Assembly (NCBI GenBank): GCA_022711465.1
Contig: JAKLEZ010000016.1
Span: forward strand, 1 to 64,000
Direction: 5' to 3'
Length of the DNA: 64,000 nt
From: Planctomycetota bacterium
GTDB lineage: Bacteria > Planctomycetota > Phycisphaerae > UBA1845 > PWPN01
In this document: positions 8,514 to 18,134 of the stretch, one piece after another
How the letters are laid out: each line of letters begins with the position of its first letter
How positions within the stretch are numbered: the stretch's first letter is position 1
The notes under the pieces: generated by a model
What the model saw: only the letters and a program-made list of their open reading frames with translations
What the model was told of the DNA's origin: nothing
Database searches by the model: none
Position numbers and translations under genes: made by a program

Positions 8514-9728
8514 ATGAAACCGACCCCCATCTTCTTCGCATCGGGGCTTTGTGCCACACTGTTATTGGGCGCGTCCGTCCTGGCGGGGGGTGGCGATACG
8601 TCCGCCTCCTCGGCTTCGCGGGAACGGGTCGCGATCTCGCCTTGGCCGGCCAAGTTCCGGATCTATGTCGGGACGTACACCGGGCCCAAGAGCAAGGGGA
8701 TCTACGCCCTGGTCATGGATACGGCCGACGGGCGGCTCAAGCCGGAAGGCCTCGCCGGCGAAGTGGCCAACCCCTCCTATCTGTCCGTGCACCCGAACGG
8801 GCAATTCCTCTATGCGGCGGGCGAGTTGGACACTTTCGCAGGCAAGAAGAGCGGCGCGGTCAGTGCGTTCTCCATTGCGGCCGACTCCGGCAAGCTGAAC
8901 CTGCTTAACCAACAGCCCTCCGGCGGGCGCGGGCCCTGCCATCTGACCGTGGACGGGACGGGCAAGAACGTCCTGGTCGCCAACTACTCGAGCGGCAGTG
9001 TGGCCGTGCTCCCCATCGCAGCCGACGGCATGCTGGGTGAGCCGACGGCCATGGTTCAACACCAGGGTTCGGGTCCCAACCGCGGGCGCCAGGAAGGCCC
9101 GCATGCCCACTCCATCAACCTCGACGCCGAAGGCCGCTTCGCCGTTGCCGCCGATCTCGGTGTGGACAAGCTCTTCGTATATCGGTTCGATCCCGCCAAG
9201 GGTTCCTTGACCGCCAATGAGCCCCCTGCCGGTTCGGTCGCGCCCGGCTCCGGGCCGCGTCATTTCGCGTTTCACCCCGACGGCCGGCACGCCTACGTGA
9301 TCAACGAGCTGACCTCGACGGTCGCCGCCTTCGACTACGATCCCAAAGCCGGTACCCTCCGCGAGATCCAGACCCTCTCCGCACTGCCCGCCGACTGGTC
9401 GGGCAGGAGCTTCGCCGCCCACATCCTGGTTCATCCCTCCGGGAGGTTCCTGTACGCCTCCAACCGCGGCCACGACAGCATCGCCGTCTTTTCTGTCGAC
9501 GAGAAGACCGGCCGGCTCTCCGTCGTCGGCCACGAGCCCACCCTGGGCAAGAACCCGCGCAATTTCGGTATCGACCCCTCCGGCGCGTGGCTGCTGGCGG
9601 CCAATCAGAATGCCGACTCGCTGGTTCTCTTTCGAATCCACCCCAAGACCGGCCGGCTCGAGGACCGCGGAATCAAGGCCGAAGTCCCCTCGCCGGTCTG
9701 CGTGCGTTTCTTGCCGCTTGGAGGTTGA
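8514..9728 (+). CDS. Secreted lactonase, 7-bladed beta-propeller (6-phosphogluconolactonase-like)
   Basis: A 404-residue protein of the Pgl/YbhE-type lactonase family. The N-terminal signal peptide (about residues 1-25, ending LAGG) indicates export. After it come repeated blades with the family pattern of FRIYVGTYTGPKSKGIY, NPSYLSVHPNGQFLYAAGE, GPCHLTVDGTGKNVLVANY, EGPHAHSINLDAEGRF, GPRHFAFHPDGRHAYVINE, AAHILVHPSGRFLYASNRGHDSI and NPRNFGIDPSGAWLLAANQ. Cytoplasmic members hydrolyse 6-phosphogluconolactone. An exported member more likely acts on other sugar lactones. ATG 8514 lacks a clear Shine-Dalgarno sequence but is placed directly before the signal peptide. Convergent with the next gene. 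Confidence 0.85.
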   Translation: MKPTPIFFASGLCATLLLGASVLAGGGDTSASSASRERVAISPWPAKFRIYVGTYTGPKSKGIYALVMDTADGRLKPEGLAGEVANPSYLSVHPNGQFLYAAGELDTFAGKKSGAVSAFSIAADSGKLNLLNQQPSGGRGPCHLTVDGTGKNVLVANYSSGSVAVLPIAADGMLGEPTAMVQHQGSGPNRGRQEGPHAHSINLDAEGRFAVAADLGVDKLFVYRFDPAKGSLTANEPPAGSVAPGSGPRHFAFHPDGRHAYVINELTSTVAAFDYDPKAGTLREIQTLSALPADWSGRSFAAHILVHPSGRFLYASNRGHDSIAVFSVDEKTGRLSVVGHEPTLGKNPRNFGIDPSGAWLLAANQNADSLVLFRIHPKTGRLEDRGIKAEVPSPVCVRFLPLGG

Positions 9729-9827
9729 GGACGCTCGGCGGCCAGGCTCTCCACGCCGTCACCCCTTCATTGTGTGACTGCTCTGTATCCACCCAGTGCC
9801 ACAGCTCGGCGTGGCTCTGCCGCGGCC

Positions 9828-11858
9828 CTACCGCTCGGTCGAGACCTTCTCCGGTTTGGCGGAATCACCTGACATCGTCACCGGAAGACGGAAGACATCG
9901 CCGGCCTGGTTGCAGAAGTACAGCCGCGAGTCGGAAGGCTGACGAGCGTGCCCGTCGGCCCAGAAGCCGTAGAAGTCCGGGTTCGCGTTCACCGGTCGGC
10001 GAAGGTAGGTGTGATTGTACTTGCTGCCGGTGGTCATCTGGCGAGTCAGCTTCCAACTCTTCCCCTGATCCCGGCTGATCCACATCGCAACTTCTCCACC
10101 GGTGTTGAACGCTTGCGGACCGTCCTGGCTGGGGCCGATGATTCGCCACAGGTCCGGAGCCTCGATGTAGATCGAACCGGTGTCGTAGTTGTTGTCGGCC
10201 AGGATGTCCCCGCTGCGAATCTCCCACGCGGAGCCGGTCCAATGGGCCGTGGTCCAATGCCGAGGCCCATTCTCGGGTCCCGATTCGTAGCCCTTGCTGG
10301 TCGTGTACAAGATCACCGGGCGCCCCTCGGCGTCGTGAGTGATGTCCTGGATGTAGACCAGCAGCCCCTTGCTCTCATACTCCTGCACCAGGGCGGGGTT
10401 CACGATCTCGGTCAGTGGAAGCTGCAGCCCTTCGCCGCCGGCCGTCTTCCAGGTCTTCCCGAAGTCAGAAGATTCCATGTAATAGAGGTTCGTTCGCCAG
10501 TTGACGCCCTTGCCTTTGGGGTGATACATGAAGCTGGTGCCGATCCTGCCGCCGCCCATCGGTCCACTCACCTGGTAGTGTCCTTCTCCGATGCTCAAGA
10601 GCAGGCGACGCTCCGACCAGTTCACGCCGTCGGGGCTGGTGAACATGCAGACCGTGCGGCCCGGGTTGTAGTAGGTGTGCAGGAAGAGGAACCCGTGTCC
10701 CGGCAAGTACGCCGGCTGAGGGTACGAGAAGTTGCCCGTCCAAATCAGGTCGAATCCATCGATGCGGTGAGGCTCCTTGCTGCGCGAGATGTACGACGGG
10801 CGCCCCCGGCCATGGCTGCTCGAGAACACCCAGAGGTGTCCTTTCTCGTCGATGCTGAGAACGGGGTTGTCGTGGGCGTCGGAGGTCTTCTTGTCCAGCA
10901 GAATCGTGGGACGGGGCACCATACCGGTCTCGTGATCGTAGAAGGAGACCATGTGGGTCAATCGCTGGTTGGAGTCCCTGGTCGTTCCGCCGTAGACGAA
11001 GAAGGTCTTCTTGACCGCAGGCACGTGCCAGGCAAAGGGAAGGTGGTTGGCGCAGTAGGTCCCCAGTCCACCGCTGTACTTGTAGACGTACTCGTCGTTG
11101 GACGGCTGATTCATGTACCAGATGCCGCGATAGCCGTCATCCTTGCCGTTGAGCACCACCTGAGGCTCGCTTCGCTCGATGCGCCTGGCGGCGGGAACAG
11201 ACGCAGGCTCGCTCTTCCACGCATCGCCGGCCGGGCTCCCGCCCGTCCATCGCCCGGCCAGATCACGATTCAGGCTGGCGGACGTCTCGCCCCGTGCAGC
11301 GGCCATGACCTCCTCTCCGCTGAGTACCCGGCGCCAGATGCGAAGATCGTCCATCCGCCCGCTGACAAACCTCTCATGGTCATCAAGCGAGCCGATGTAA
11401 ACCTTGCCCGTTCCGACGTCCATTTGCCCTTTCGCCGGTGCGGTTTTGACCAGCCGGCCGTTCATGAAGACCTGGATCGACTCCCCGTCGTAGGTTCCCG
11501 CGTAATGCGTCCACTCGCCGGGCTTCGGTGGTGGGGCATCGGCGTGAGCGTAGCCACCGCGCTGATGGCCGATCAACATCCGGACCTGCTTGTCAAAAAG
11601 ATAGAAGGTGAACGACTCGCTGACCGGCCCGCGGTTGAGGAAGACCTGCGATTCTGCGATGGCATCCAGCTTCACCCACGCGGACACGCTCAGGGCTTTC
11701 GGCTTGAGCGCCAGGGCCTCAGCAGGAACGGCGTAGGCGGTCCGGCCGTTGAACGCGACGCCGTCAGCCGGCCGTTTCAGGCCGGGTTGCTCGACTCCAA
11801 CTGCAGGGGTGACGACAGCCAGTATCCATACAATCACAAGCCGGTGACCTGATCGCAT
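9828..11858 (-). CDS. Secreted LamG plus BNR_4 (sialidase-like propeller) protein
   Basis: A 676-residue exported protein. Signal peptide at residues 1-22 (MRSGHRLVIVWILAVVTPAVG). Residues about 25-195 form a LamG/concanavalin-like domain with GRTAYAVPA, LSVSAWVKLD, GEWTHYAGTYDGES and DDLRIWRRVLSGEEV. Residues about 235-660 form a BNR-repeat family domain shared with the next upstream gene (GYRGIWY, KYSGGLGTYCANHLP, FFVYGGTT, HDNPVLSIDEKGHLWVFSS). Such proteins are usually assigned to polysaccharide binding or degradation outside the cell. The frame is open far past 11858, but ATG 11858 precedes the signal peptide. It is the last gene of a minus-strand run of four exported proteins and lacks the dockerin-like tail of the other two large proteins. 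Confidence 0.8.
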   Translation of the reverse strand: MRSGHRLVIVWILAVVTPAVGVEQPGLKRPADGVAFNGRTAYAVPAEALALKPKALSVSAWVKLDAIAESQVFLNRGPVSESFTFYLFDKQVRMLIGHQRGGYAHADAPPPKPGEWTHYAGTYDGESIQVFMNGRLVKTAPAKGQMDVGTGKVYIGSLDDHERFVSGRMDDLRIWRRVLSGEEVMAAARGETSASLNRDLAGRWTGGSPAGDAWKSEPASVPAARRIERSEPQVVLNGKDDGYRGIWYMNQPSNDEYVYKYSGGLGTYCANHLPFAWHVPAVKKTFFVYGGTTRDSNQRLTHMVSFYDHETGMVPRPTILLDKKTSDAHDNPVLSIDEKGHLWVFSSSHGRGRPSYISRSKEPHRIDGFDLIWTGNFSYPQPAYLPGHGFLFLHTYYNPGRTVCMFTSPDGVNWSERRLLLSIGEGHYQVSGPMGGGRIGTSFMYHPKGKGVNWRTNLYYMESSDFGKTWKTAGGEGLQLPLTEIVNPALVQEYESKGLLVYIQDITHDAEGRPVILYTTSKGYESGPENGPRHWTTAHWTGSAWEIRSGDILADNNYDTGSIYIEAPDLWRIIGPSQDGPQAFNTGGEVAMWISRDQGKSWKLTRQMTTGSKYNHTYLRRPVNANPDFYGFWADGHARQPSDSRLYFCNQAGDVFRLPVTMSGDSAKPEKVSTER

Positions 11859-11985
11859 GTGTCCACTCCTTCTACCCGCTGGTGGGCAAGCCAAGCCATG
11901 TGTCCGCATGACCGCCTGATCGTCCGGCGCACGCGTGCCCTTGTCAACCAACGCAGGCAAACGCTCGAAGAGGGACCTGGGCGAG

Positions 11986-14900
11986 CTACGGCAGACAGCC
12001 CGGCGTCTGCTGCGGCGTCCAGGCAACGTCCGGCCCGGTGATACACTCCAGGAACGAGGCAACGTCGATTTGGCCGATCGCGCCATCACCATCGCGGTCG
12101 AAGCAGAGGCACTCGGGCAAGATCCACGGTCCTCCGGCCTCGTCGCCCGTAAAACACGCCTGCAACTTGCCGAAGTCGGACTGGTCGACATCGGCATCGG
12201 CGTCTGCATCCGCGAAAGGCAACGGGCAGGCGGGGTAGCACGGCTCTTGACCGGAAGTGGTCGGGGGCAGGATGAAGTCATTCGGACTCAGGGCCGCGTC
12301 CACGATGCGGACCTCGTCAATCCAGCCGACGAAGCCTCGCTCGCCGAGTCCTGTCGCCAGATCGTTGCCGATGACGATTGGGTCGTCGCTGGCGGATGCC
12401 AGGGCGACGCCGGTCAGCGCGCCCTCCTCTTGGCTGTCCAGATACCACCGAAGACCCCCGTCGTAAACGAGCGCGAAGTGGTGCCAGGAACCCGGTTGGA
12501 TCGGCGTCCGGCCGAACGTCGTGTGGTCGGTCTGGTCCGCACCGAGCCAGTACACCGCAAGGACGTTGTGGCCGTTCACGGCCTGAAGCCCGATGGCCAG
12601 ACGGGAACCACCGGTCGTTCCGCCCGCTCTCTGGCTCACCAACCGGCGGCCGACCGCCGAGGGCATGGTGACGGGTTGTGTGTCAGCGCTGCTGAAGAGA
12701 CCCTCGAAAGTCAGGTTGGTTCGCAGGTGGCCGGCATTGCCCCGCAGGCAAGTGCTGATCGCGACGCCCTGGCCGTTCGGCCACGAGAGGGCAAAGGACC
12801 CGGCCATGGATGCCGGGGCGTCGCCTACGCCTGTCTGGCCGTAGGCGGCGTACGAAGGCTTCGGGGTCCCGGCCGATGTCCCGTATGGCCCGAAAGTGTT
12901 CTCGATCGTGCCGTCGGCCCCGGAATCCGGGAGCCCGTGGCTGACCGCAGTCCCCGGCTCCATCTCGAAACCGGAGCACCAGAGGACGCCTGCCGTCGGC
13001 TGTTGACCGCATGAGAGCTCACAGTGGCCGCCGTTGATCAGCAGTTCCGAGAAGTCCAAGGCCCGGTCACTGATTCGGATACTGTCCAGCAAACCGTAGA
13101 AGCCGCGGTCGGAGGAGCCGTCCAGCCGCAGATTGCCGATGGCCAGGATGCCGGCTCCTGGCGGGGCCATGTCTGCCTCGAGGACTTCGCCCTCCTGATT
13201 CGAGTTGAGGAACCAGCGAAGATGCGAACTCTCACAGATCAGGGCAAAGTAATACCAGGTGTTGGCTAGCACCGGCGTCGTGCCAAAATGCATCATGTTG
13301 GTGCCGTCGGGCGTCTTGTAGAACACGGCCAGGACATTCTTGGATCCGTTCGCGTGCAGGCCGATCGCCAGGCGGGTCGTACCGTCAACCGACTGCTTCT
13401 GTGTGACCAGGCGACGCCCGATGTAGGTTGGGAAACTGATCGCCGCACTCTCCGGCGTCTTGAAGTATCCTTCGAAGGTGAGTGACACGGCGAGGTTGCC
13501 CGCATCGCTGGCAATGCTGGTGGAGATGCCGTTGGTCCTGCTGTTGGGCATTGAAAGGGCAAACGCGCCGGCGCCCGCCGAAGGTGCCGCCCCGACGCCG
13601 CTCTGATTGTACGCCGCATACGTCAACGCCTGGGTGCCCGTCGGCCGCCCCGGTGTGCCGGCGGCATTCGCGACCCGGACCGCCGCTTGGCCGTGCAAAA
13701 CGGGTGCTGAGCGGGTCTCGAATGACGACTGCCAGAGAGGGCTCGCGGTCGCCGACGGGCTGAAATCGGTTGCTCGCTCCGGGCGAGCGGTGTCACCGCG
13801 CATCAAGGTGGGCAGGCGCCAGACGTGCGTGCCGGCTCGGTTGCAGAAGTAGAGCCGTGATTCGCTCTTCGCGAAGGGATCGCCGTCCGCCCAGTAGGCA
13901 TAAAACGGGTCCCGAGCATGGCGGGGCCGGCGAACGTAGGAATGGTTGTACTGGCTCGCGGTCGTCACGTCTCGCGCCTTCGTCCAGGTCCCGCCAAGGT
14001 CATGGCTGAGCCAGACGGCGACCTCCCCGCCGGTGCCATACACTTGCGGCCCGTTCTCGGTTGGGCCCACGATTCGCAGCAGGTCACCTTCGATGCAAAG
14101 GCTGCCCATGTCGTAATTGTGATCGGAGACGGTGATGTGACTGTACACCCACTGTTGCCCCGTCCAGCGGGCCAGGTGCCAGGTTCGAGGATCTCCCGCC
14201 GGCCCCGCCGCATAGTTGCCGGATGTGATGTAGACGATGTGGGGATTGCCCTGGTCATCGAGGTTGGTGTCGTTGATGTAGCACAGCTTGCCCTGAGCCT
14301 GATAATCGACCAGAAGCGCCGCGTTGCTGACCTGGCTGAGCGGTACCGTGACCGGGGTGCCGCCGGCCGTTGTCCACGTTTGACCACGGTCGGTGGTCTG
14401 GAGGTAGTAGAGATTGGTTCGCTTGTCGACATCGCCGCCCGGGTGGTAGTTGAAAGCGGTCGCGATCTTCCCGTCGCGCTCACAACTGGTCTGGTAGTGG
14501 CCGCCGAAGCCTGCCATCTTGTAGTGCGGTGACCAGTGGATGCCGTCGCTGCTGGTTGCCCAGTAGAGCTCGCGGCCGGCGGTGTACTTGGTGAACATGT
14601 GCAGGAACAGCGGTTGCCCTATCCCGTCGTCCAGATACCACGGCTGCGGATATGTGCGTTCGTCGGCGAGTTGATATTCCCAAGTATCGATCGAGTACGG
14701 CCGCGCGCTGCGGTAGACAAGCCCGGGCCGGACCGTGCCTCGCCCGCTGATGAAGACCCACAAGTGCCCTTCGCGGTCGATGAGCAGCGCCCCGTTGTCG
14801 TGAGGGTCGCTGATGCCGACCTTGTGGTAGACGACCACCGGTCGAGGCACTTCGCAGCTGGCGTGGTCGTAGCAGGAGGCCACGATCAGCAGATCGCCAC

Positions 14901-15225
14901 TCCCATCGTCCACGCCCCCGTAGACGAAGAAGGTCTTGTTCACCGCTGGAGCATAGACGGCCGTGGGTACATGGTTGGCCGTGTAGGTGCTGAGCCCGCC
15001 GGAGTATTTCGGCCCCCACTCGTTGTCCTGGCCGATCGTGAACCAGATGCCCCGGTAGCCGTCCAATCGGGTGTTGGTCTCGACACCCCGGGCCGAGTCG
15101 ACCAGGGGGATGATCGCCACGGCCATCGCGAGGATCAGTACCCGGCGAACGTGCCCCCCGGGTCGCATCACTGGCACGCTCGCGCCCTCGGCGATTGAGG
15201 AGCTGGCTATCCGTCGTTGACGCAT
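11986..15225 (-). CDS. Secreted BNR_4, LamG, LamG, dockerin-like protein
   Basis: A 1079-residue exported protein. An N-terminal basic stretch and hydrophobic segment (VRRVLILAMAVAIIPLV) act as signal peptide. Residues about 45-490 are the BNR_4 domain homologous to the downstream gene (GYRGIWFTIGQDNEWGPKYSGG, FFVYGGVDDGSGD, DNGALLIDREGHLWVF). Two LamG domains follow (about 500-735 and 745-980), both with SRLAIGL, LRWYLDS/LNS and a GFYGLLDSIRI or GFVGWIDEVRI strand. The C-terminus (about 985-1079) holds two Ca-binding loops of dockerin/EF-hand type, with DADADADVDQSDF and DRDGDGAIGQIDV separated by Cys-containing linkers. This tail may anchor the protein to a partner or to the surface. The start at 15225 has a weak purine-rich upstream region; ATG 15168 is an alternative. 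Confidence 0.82.
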   Translation of the reverse strand: MRQRRIASSSIAEGASVPVMRPGGHVRRVLILAMAVAIIPLVDSARGVETNTRLDGYRGIWFTIGQDNEWGPKYSGGLSTYTANHVPTAVYAPAVNKTFFVYGGVDDGSGDLLIVASCYDHASCEVPRPVVVYHKVGISDPHDNGALLIDREGHLWVFISGRGTVRPGLVYRSARPYSIDTWEYQLADERTYPQPWYLDDGIGQPLFLHMFTKYTAGRELYWATSSDGIHWSPHYKMAGFGGHYQTSCERDGKIATAFNYHPGGDVDKRTNLYYLQTTDRGQTWTTAGGTPVTVPLSQVSNAALLVDYQAQGKLCYINDTNLDDQGNPHIVYITSGNYAAGPAGDPRTWHLARWTGQQWVYSHITVSDHNYDMGSLCIEGDLLRIVGPTENGPQVYGTGGEVAVWLSHDLGGTWTKARDVTTASQYNHSYVRRPRHARDPFYAYWADGDPFAKSESRLYFCNRAGTHVWRLPTLMRGDTARPERATDFSPSATASPLWQSSFETRSAPVLHGQAAVRVANAAGTPGRPTGTQALTYAAYNQSGVGAAPSAGAGAFALSMPNSRTNGISTSIASDAGNLAVSLTFEGYFKTPESAAISFPTYIGRRLVTQKQSVDGTTRLAIGLHANGSKNVLAVFYKTPDGTNMMHFGTTPVLANTWYYFALICESSHLRWFLNSNQEGEVLEADMAPPGAGILAIGNLRLDGSSDRGFYGLLDSIRISDRALDFSELLINGGHCELSCGQQPTAGVLWCSGFEMEPGTAVSHGLPDSGADGTIENTFGPYGTSAGTPKPSYAAYGQTGVGDAPASMAGSFALSWPNGQGVAISTCLRGNAGHLRTNLTFEGLFSSADTQPVTMPSAVGRRLVSQRAGGTTGGSRLAIGLQAVNGHNVLAVYWLGADQTDHTTFGRTPIQPGSWHHFALVYDGGLRWYLDSQEEGALTGVALASASDDPIVIGNDLATGLGERGFVGWIDEVRIVDAALSPNDFILPPTTSGQEPCYPACPLPFADADADADVDQSDFGKLQACFTGDEAGGPWILPECLCFDRDGDGAIGQIDVASFLECITGPDVAWTPQQTPGCLP

Positions 15226-15350
15226 GTCAGAGATCCCCCCTGAGCCCCATCAGAGCCGGCCCTCACTCCGCCCCGGTGGGAGCCTCCGCGACACAACACA
15301 TTCTGGGTCCATTCCGCCCGGCGGCTTCGAGCCAACCGGCTGCTGGGTCG

Positions 15351-17948
15351 TCACGGTGAGCAGTCCGGGGTCAGGTCCGAACTCCAGGGAACCGCCGGGC
15401 CGGTCACGCACTTCGCGAACGCCGCGAGATCGCTCGCGTCAACCTTGTTGTCGCCGGTGTTGTCCAGGCAGAGACACGGATTCCCCTCGGCCAGGATCTC
15501 GGCAAAGCAGAGCTGATACCGGCTGAAGTCGAGCTGGTCCACGTCGCCGTCGTCGTCCATATCGGCGAACGGCCGGTTGCACCACTTGCCCAGACAGGAG
15601 TCGAGCCCCGCGGTCATGAAGTCCGCTGGAGCGATGACATGGTCGCTGACCACGACCTTGTCCAGCAGCCCGTAGAAGCCGCGGCCTCCGGTGCCAGTGG
15701 TGCGGTCGTTCCCGATGACGATCGGGGCGGAGCCGGGACTTGCCAAGGCCGGAGCCAGAAGCTCGCCCTGCAGCTGCCCGTCGAGGTACCAGCGGATGTC
15801 CGTGCCGTCGTAAACCAAGGCGAAGTGGTACCAGGTGTTGGGTTGAATCTGGGTCGTGCCGCGCACGGGCGTAACCACGCCGCTGGTGTCGGCCCAAGCC
15901 ACGGACAGCACGTTGTGGGTCGGGGCGGCATCGTCGTTGGCGGCCAGCCCGATTGCCAGCCGCGACTGGCCTTCGGACGCTGAACGCATCATGCTGACCA
16001 GGCGGCTACCCACGTACGACGCCATCACCGGAGTGGTCCGGAATGGGTTGAAGTAGCCCTGGATCGTGACCGCGTTGGCTACATTTCCGGTGTCGCTGGG
16101 CACGTTCGTGTTCACCGCCACGTTCGATAGATCCGGCAGAGACAGTACAAACGAACCGGTGAGCTTGGCGGGGTCGATGATCGCCGGTACCGCCGGAACA
16201 CCTGTCTGGCCGAAAGCGGTATAGAAGCTCGCGAGAACGCCCGCTGGCGTGCCGTTCGGCGGCCCGAACAAGTTGTCAATGCAGTTCATGGTCTCCGCCG
16301 CTTGACCATCAGTCACCGGCTGGCCCTTGCTGGTCTCGAACGTGGACCGCCACAGCAGACCGCTGCCCGCACCGCCGCCCTTGACCAGCATCTGGTCGGT
16401 CGCGAGAACCTTATCCCAGATCCGAATCTCGTCCAGCAAACCGTAGAATCCGCGATCGTTGGTCGCCGCCGTGCTCCGGTTATTCGCCAGGACGATCTTG
16501 GCTGTCCCGACGCCGACTACGCTTGGGCTGAGCACCTCGCCCTCCTGGATACCATCCAGATACCAGCGCAGGGCAGTGCTGTCGTATGTCATCGCGAAAT
16601 GATACCACCGGTTCGCTTCGATGGGTGTTGTTCCATACTCGATGTGGTTGATCACCCCTGTGGCTGTTCCATCCGACTCCGCCCAGTACGTGGCCAGCAG
16701 GTTCTTGTCCTCGCCCGGATCGCCGTCCGGGGCAAGCGGATCGGTGACTGATGCATACGTCGATCCTACCCGAATCTCGTCGATCTCACCCTTGTCCAGA
16801 TTCGCTCCGCTGACGATCCGCAGGTAGCCGAGCATCGCCGTCCCGCTGAGCGTATTCGTCAACATCCAGGTCGTCGGCTCAGTGGTCGGCGTGGTATCGC
16901 TGGGCCCGTAGATGCTCATGTAGCATTCGTCGACCGTCGCGGCATGGCTGACGATCTTGGCAATCACGAAGTACGTGTCGCCCGCAACCACCGTGCCCGT
17001 GGCATTGGCCGCCTGATTCAGGAAGAACGCGTCGCCGCTGGTCATGCCGATGCGGATCGTCTGGTTGGTCGTGCTGTTGCCCAGGTTGATCTCCAGGTTG
17101 TCAGCGGAAGTGGCGGCCGTGGACGTCTTCCGCATCAGCGCGCTCACGTACATCACCTCGCCTTCCGTCGTCAGGTCGAGAGACCGGCTCAGTTGCCGGG
17201 CCGCTGCGCCGTTCTTGACGCTGACGCGGGCCCCCAACGGATCGTACGGGAACGCTCCCGAGTCCAGACTCGTCGCGTCGTCCGACAGGGTGGCCGCGGC
17301 CGTAGTCCCGCTACTGACCCACGCCTCAGCCCAGCCCTTGCCCCCCGCCTGGCCAACTAGCGTCGTCCCGGTGCCGTAGTCGAAGCCCTCATAGTCGAAG
17401 AGACCGGCCACAACCCCGACTCGCGCGGTATGAACCCCGATCGCCAGGCGCGATTGCCCGTCGTCCGCGGATCGCTTCTGCGTGACCAGCCGGCGGGCAA
17501 TGTACGTCGGCGAAGTCACCGGATCCGCGTTCGGCATGTAGAAATACCCCTCGAACGTCAGGCTACTCCCCAGGTTCCCGGCATCGCTCCGCAGGTTGGT
17601 GTTAATCCCTGTCCGGCGGTCATCCGGCGTGGACAGCGCAAATGAGGCCGCCTGCCCTCCCGGATCGATCGTCGACGGAATCAGCCCGGCATACAGGCCG
17701 TGCTGCACATACAGCAGCGCCGGCAGGCTGGTTACACTGCCGGTCGCTTGCCCGGCGGCGCCGACGGCGTTGTCCACGACCTCGGCGATCTGATCCTGGC
17801 TCACCGCCTCGCCCTGCTCGGTTTCAAACGGAGAGCACCAGATCGGCTTCGCAGACACCGCGGGGCCGAGCATTAGCATCGCCGCCGACACGATCACGGC
17901 CAGACACGAACCCCGGCCGAACCCTGTTGCCTTCAGATCGCCTCGCAT
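15351..17948 (-). CDS. Secreted double-LamG protein with an inserted domain and dockerin-like tail
   Basis: An 865-residue exported protein with a signal peptide ending near residue 33 (GPAVSA). The first LamG domain (about 36-515) is split. The strand SRLAIGVHT (166-174) is followed by about 240 residues of another beta-rich module beginning VGVVAGLFDYEGFDYGTG, and the LamG then resumes at KNLLATYWAESDGT (about 415). The second LamG (about 530-785) is uninterrupted at the same point. The C-terminal 75 residues contain DMDDDGDVDQLDF and DNTGDNKVDASDL, dockerin-like calcium loops. The ribosome binding site GGAGGAG lies just upstream of ATG 17948. Probably transcribed with the two LamG/BNR genes downstream. 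Likely carbohydrate-binding surface protein; no catalytic motif seen. Confidence 0.8.
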   Translation of the reverse strand: MRGDLKATGFGRGSCLAVIVSAAMLMLGPAVSAKPIWCSPFETEQGEAVSQDQIAEVVDNAVGAAGQATGSVTSLPALLYVQHGLYAGLIPSTIDPGGQAASFALSTPDDRRTGINTNLRSDAGNLGSSLTFEGYFYMPNADPVTSPTYIARRLVTQKRSADDGQSRLAIGVHTARVGVVAGLFDYEGFDYGTGTTLVGQAGGKGWAEAWVSSGTTAAATLSDDATSLDSGAFPYDPLGARVSVKNGAAARQLSRSLDLTTEGEVMYVSALMRKTSTAATSADNLEINLGNSTTNQTIRIGMTSGDAFFLNQAANATGTVVAGDTYFVIAKIVSHAATVDECYMSIYGPSDTTPTTEPTTWMLTNTLSGTAMLGYLRIVSGANLDKGEIDEIRVGSTYASVTDPLAPDGDPGEDKNLLATYWAESDGTATGVINHIEYGTTPIEANRWYHFAMTYDSTALRWYLDGIQEGEVLSPSVVGVGTAKIVLANNRSTAATNDRGFYGLLDEIRIWDKVLATDQMLVKGGGAGSGLLWRSTFETSKGQPVTDGQAAETMNCIDNLFGPPNGTPAGVLASFYTAFGQTGVPAVPAIIDPAKLTGSFVLSLPDLSNVAVNTNVPSDTGNVANAVTIQGYFNPFRTTPVMASYVGSRLVSMMRSASEGQSRLAIGLAANDDAAPTHNVLSVAWADTSGVVTPVRGTTQIQPNTWYHFALVYDGTDIRWYLDGQLQGELLAPALASPGSAPIVIGNDRTTGTGGRGFYGLLDKVVVSDHVIAPADFMTAGLDSCLGKWCNRPFADMDDDGDVDQLDFSRYQLCFAEILAEGNPCLCLDNTGDNKVDASDLAAFAKCVTGPAVPWSSDLTPDCSP

Positions 17949-18134
17949 ACTCTCCTCCTTCTCTTGATTCGATCAAGGTACAGCCTCTTGGTTCTTGGCG
18001 TGGCGTCGAGCGGGAAATGCGCCCCTGCCCCCTCCTGCTGGGTCATGCTGTTTCCCCCCGTCGCCCACTCGCCCCTCTCTTTCCGTTCCCGATACTCCAG
18101 GCACCAACCGGCCGGCAGTCATCCAGGCCGACTG

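Noticed and set aside
9948..11852. 634-codon plus-strand frame
   Set aside because: Antisense to the LamG-BNR gene, which has a signal peptide and recognisable domains.
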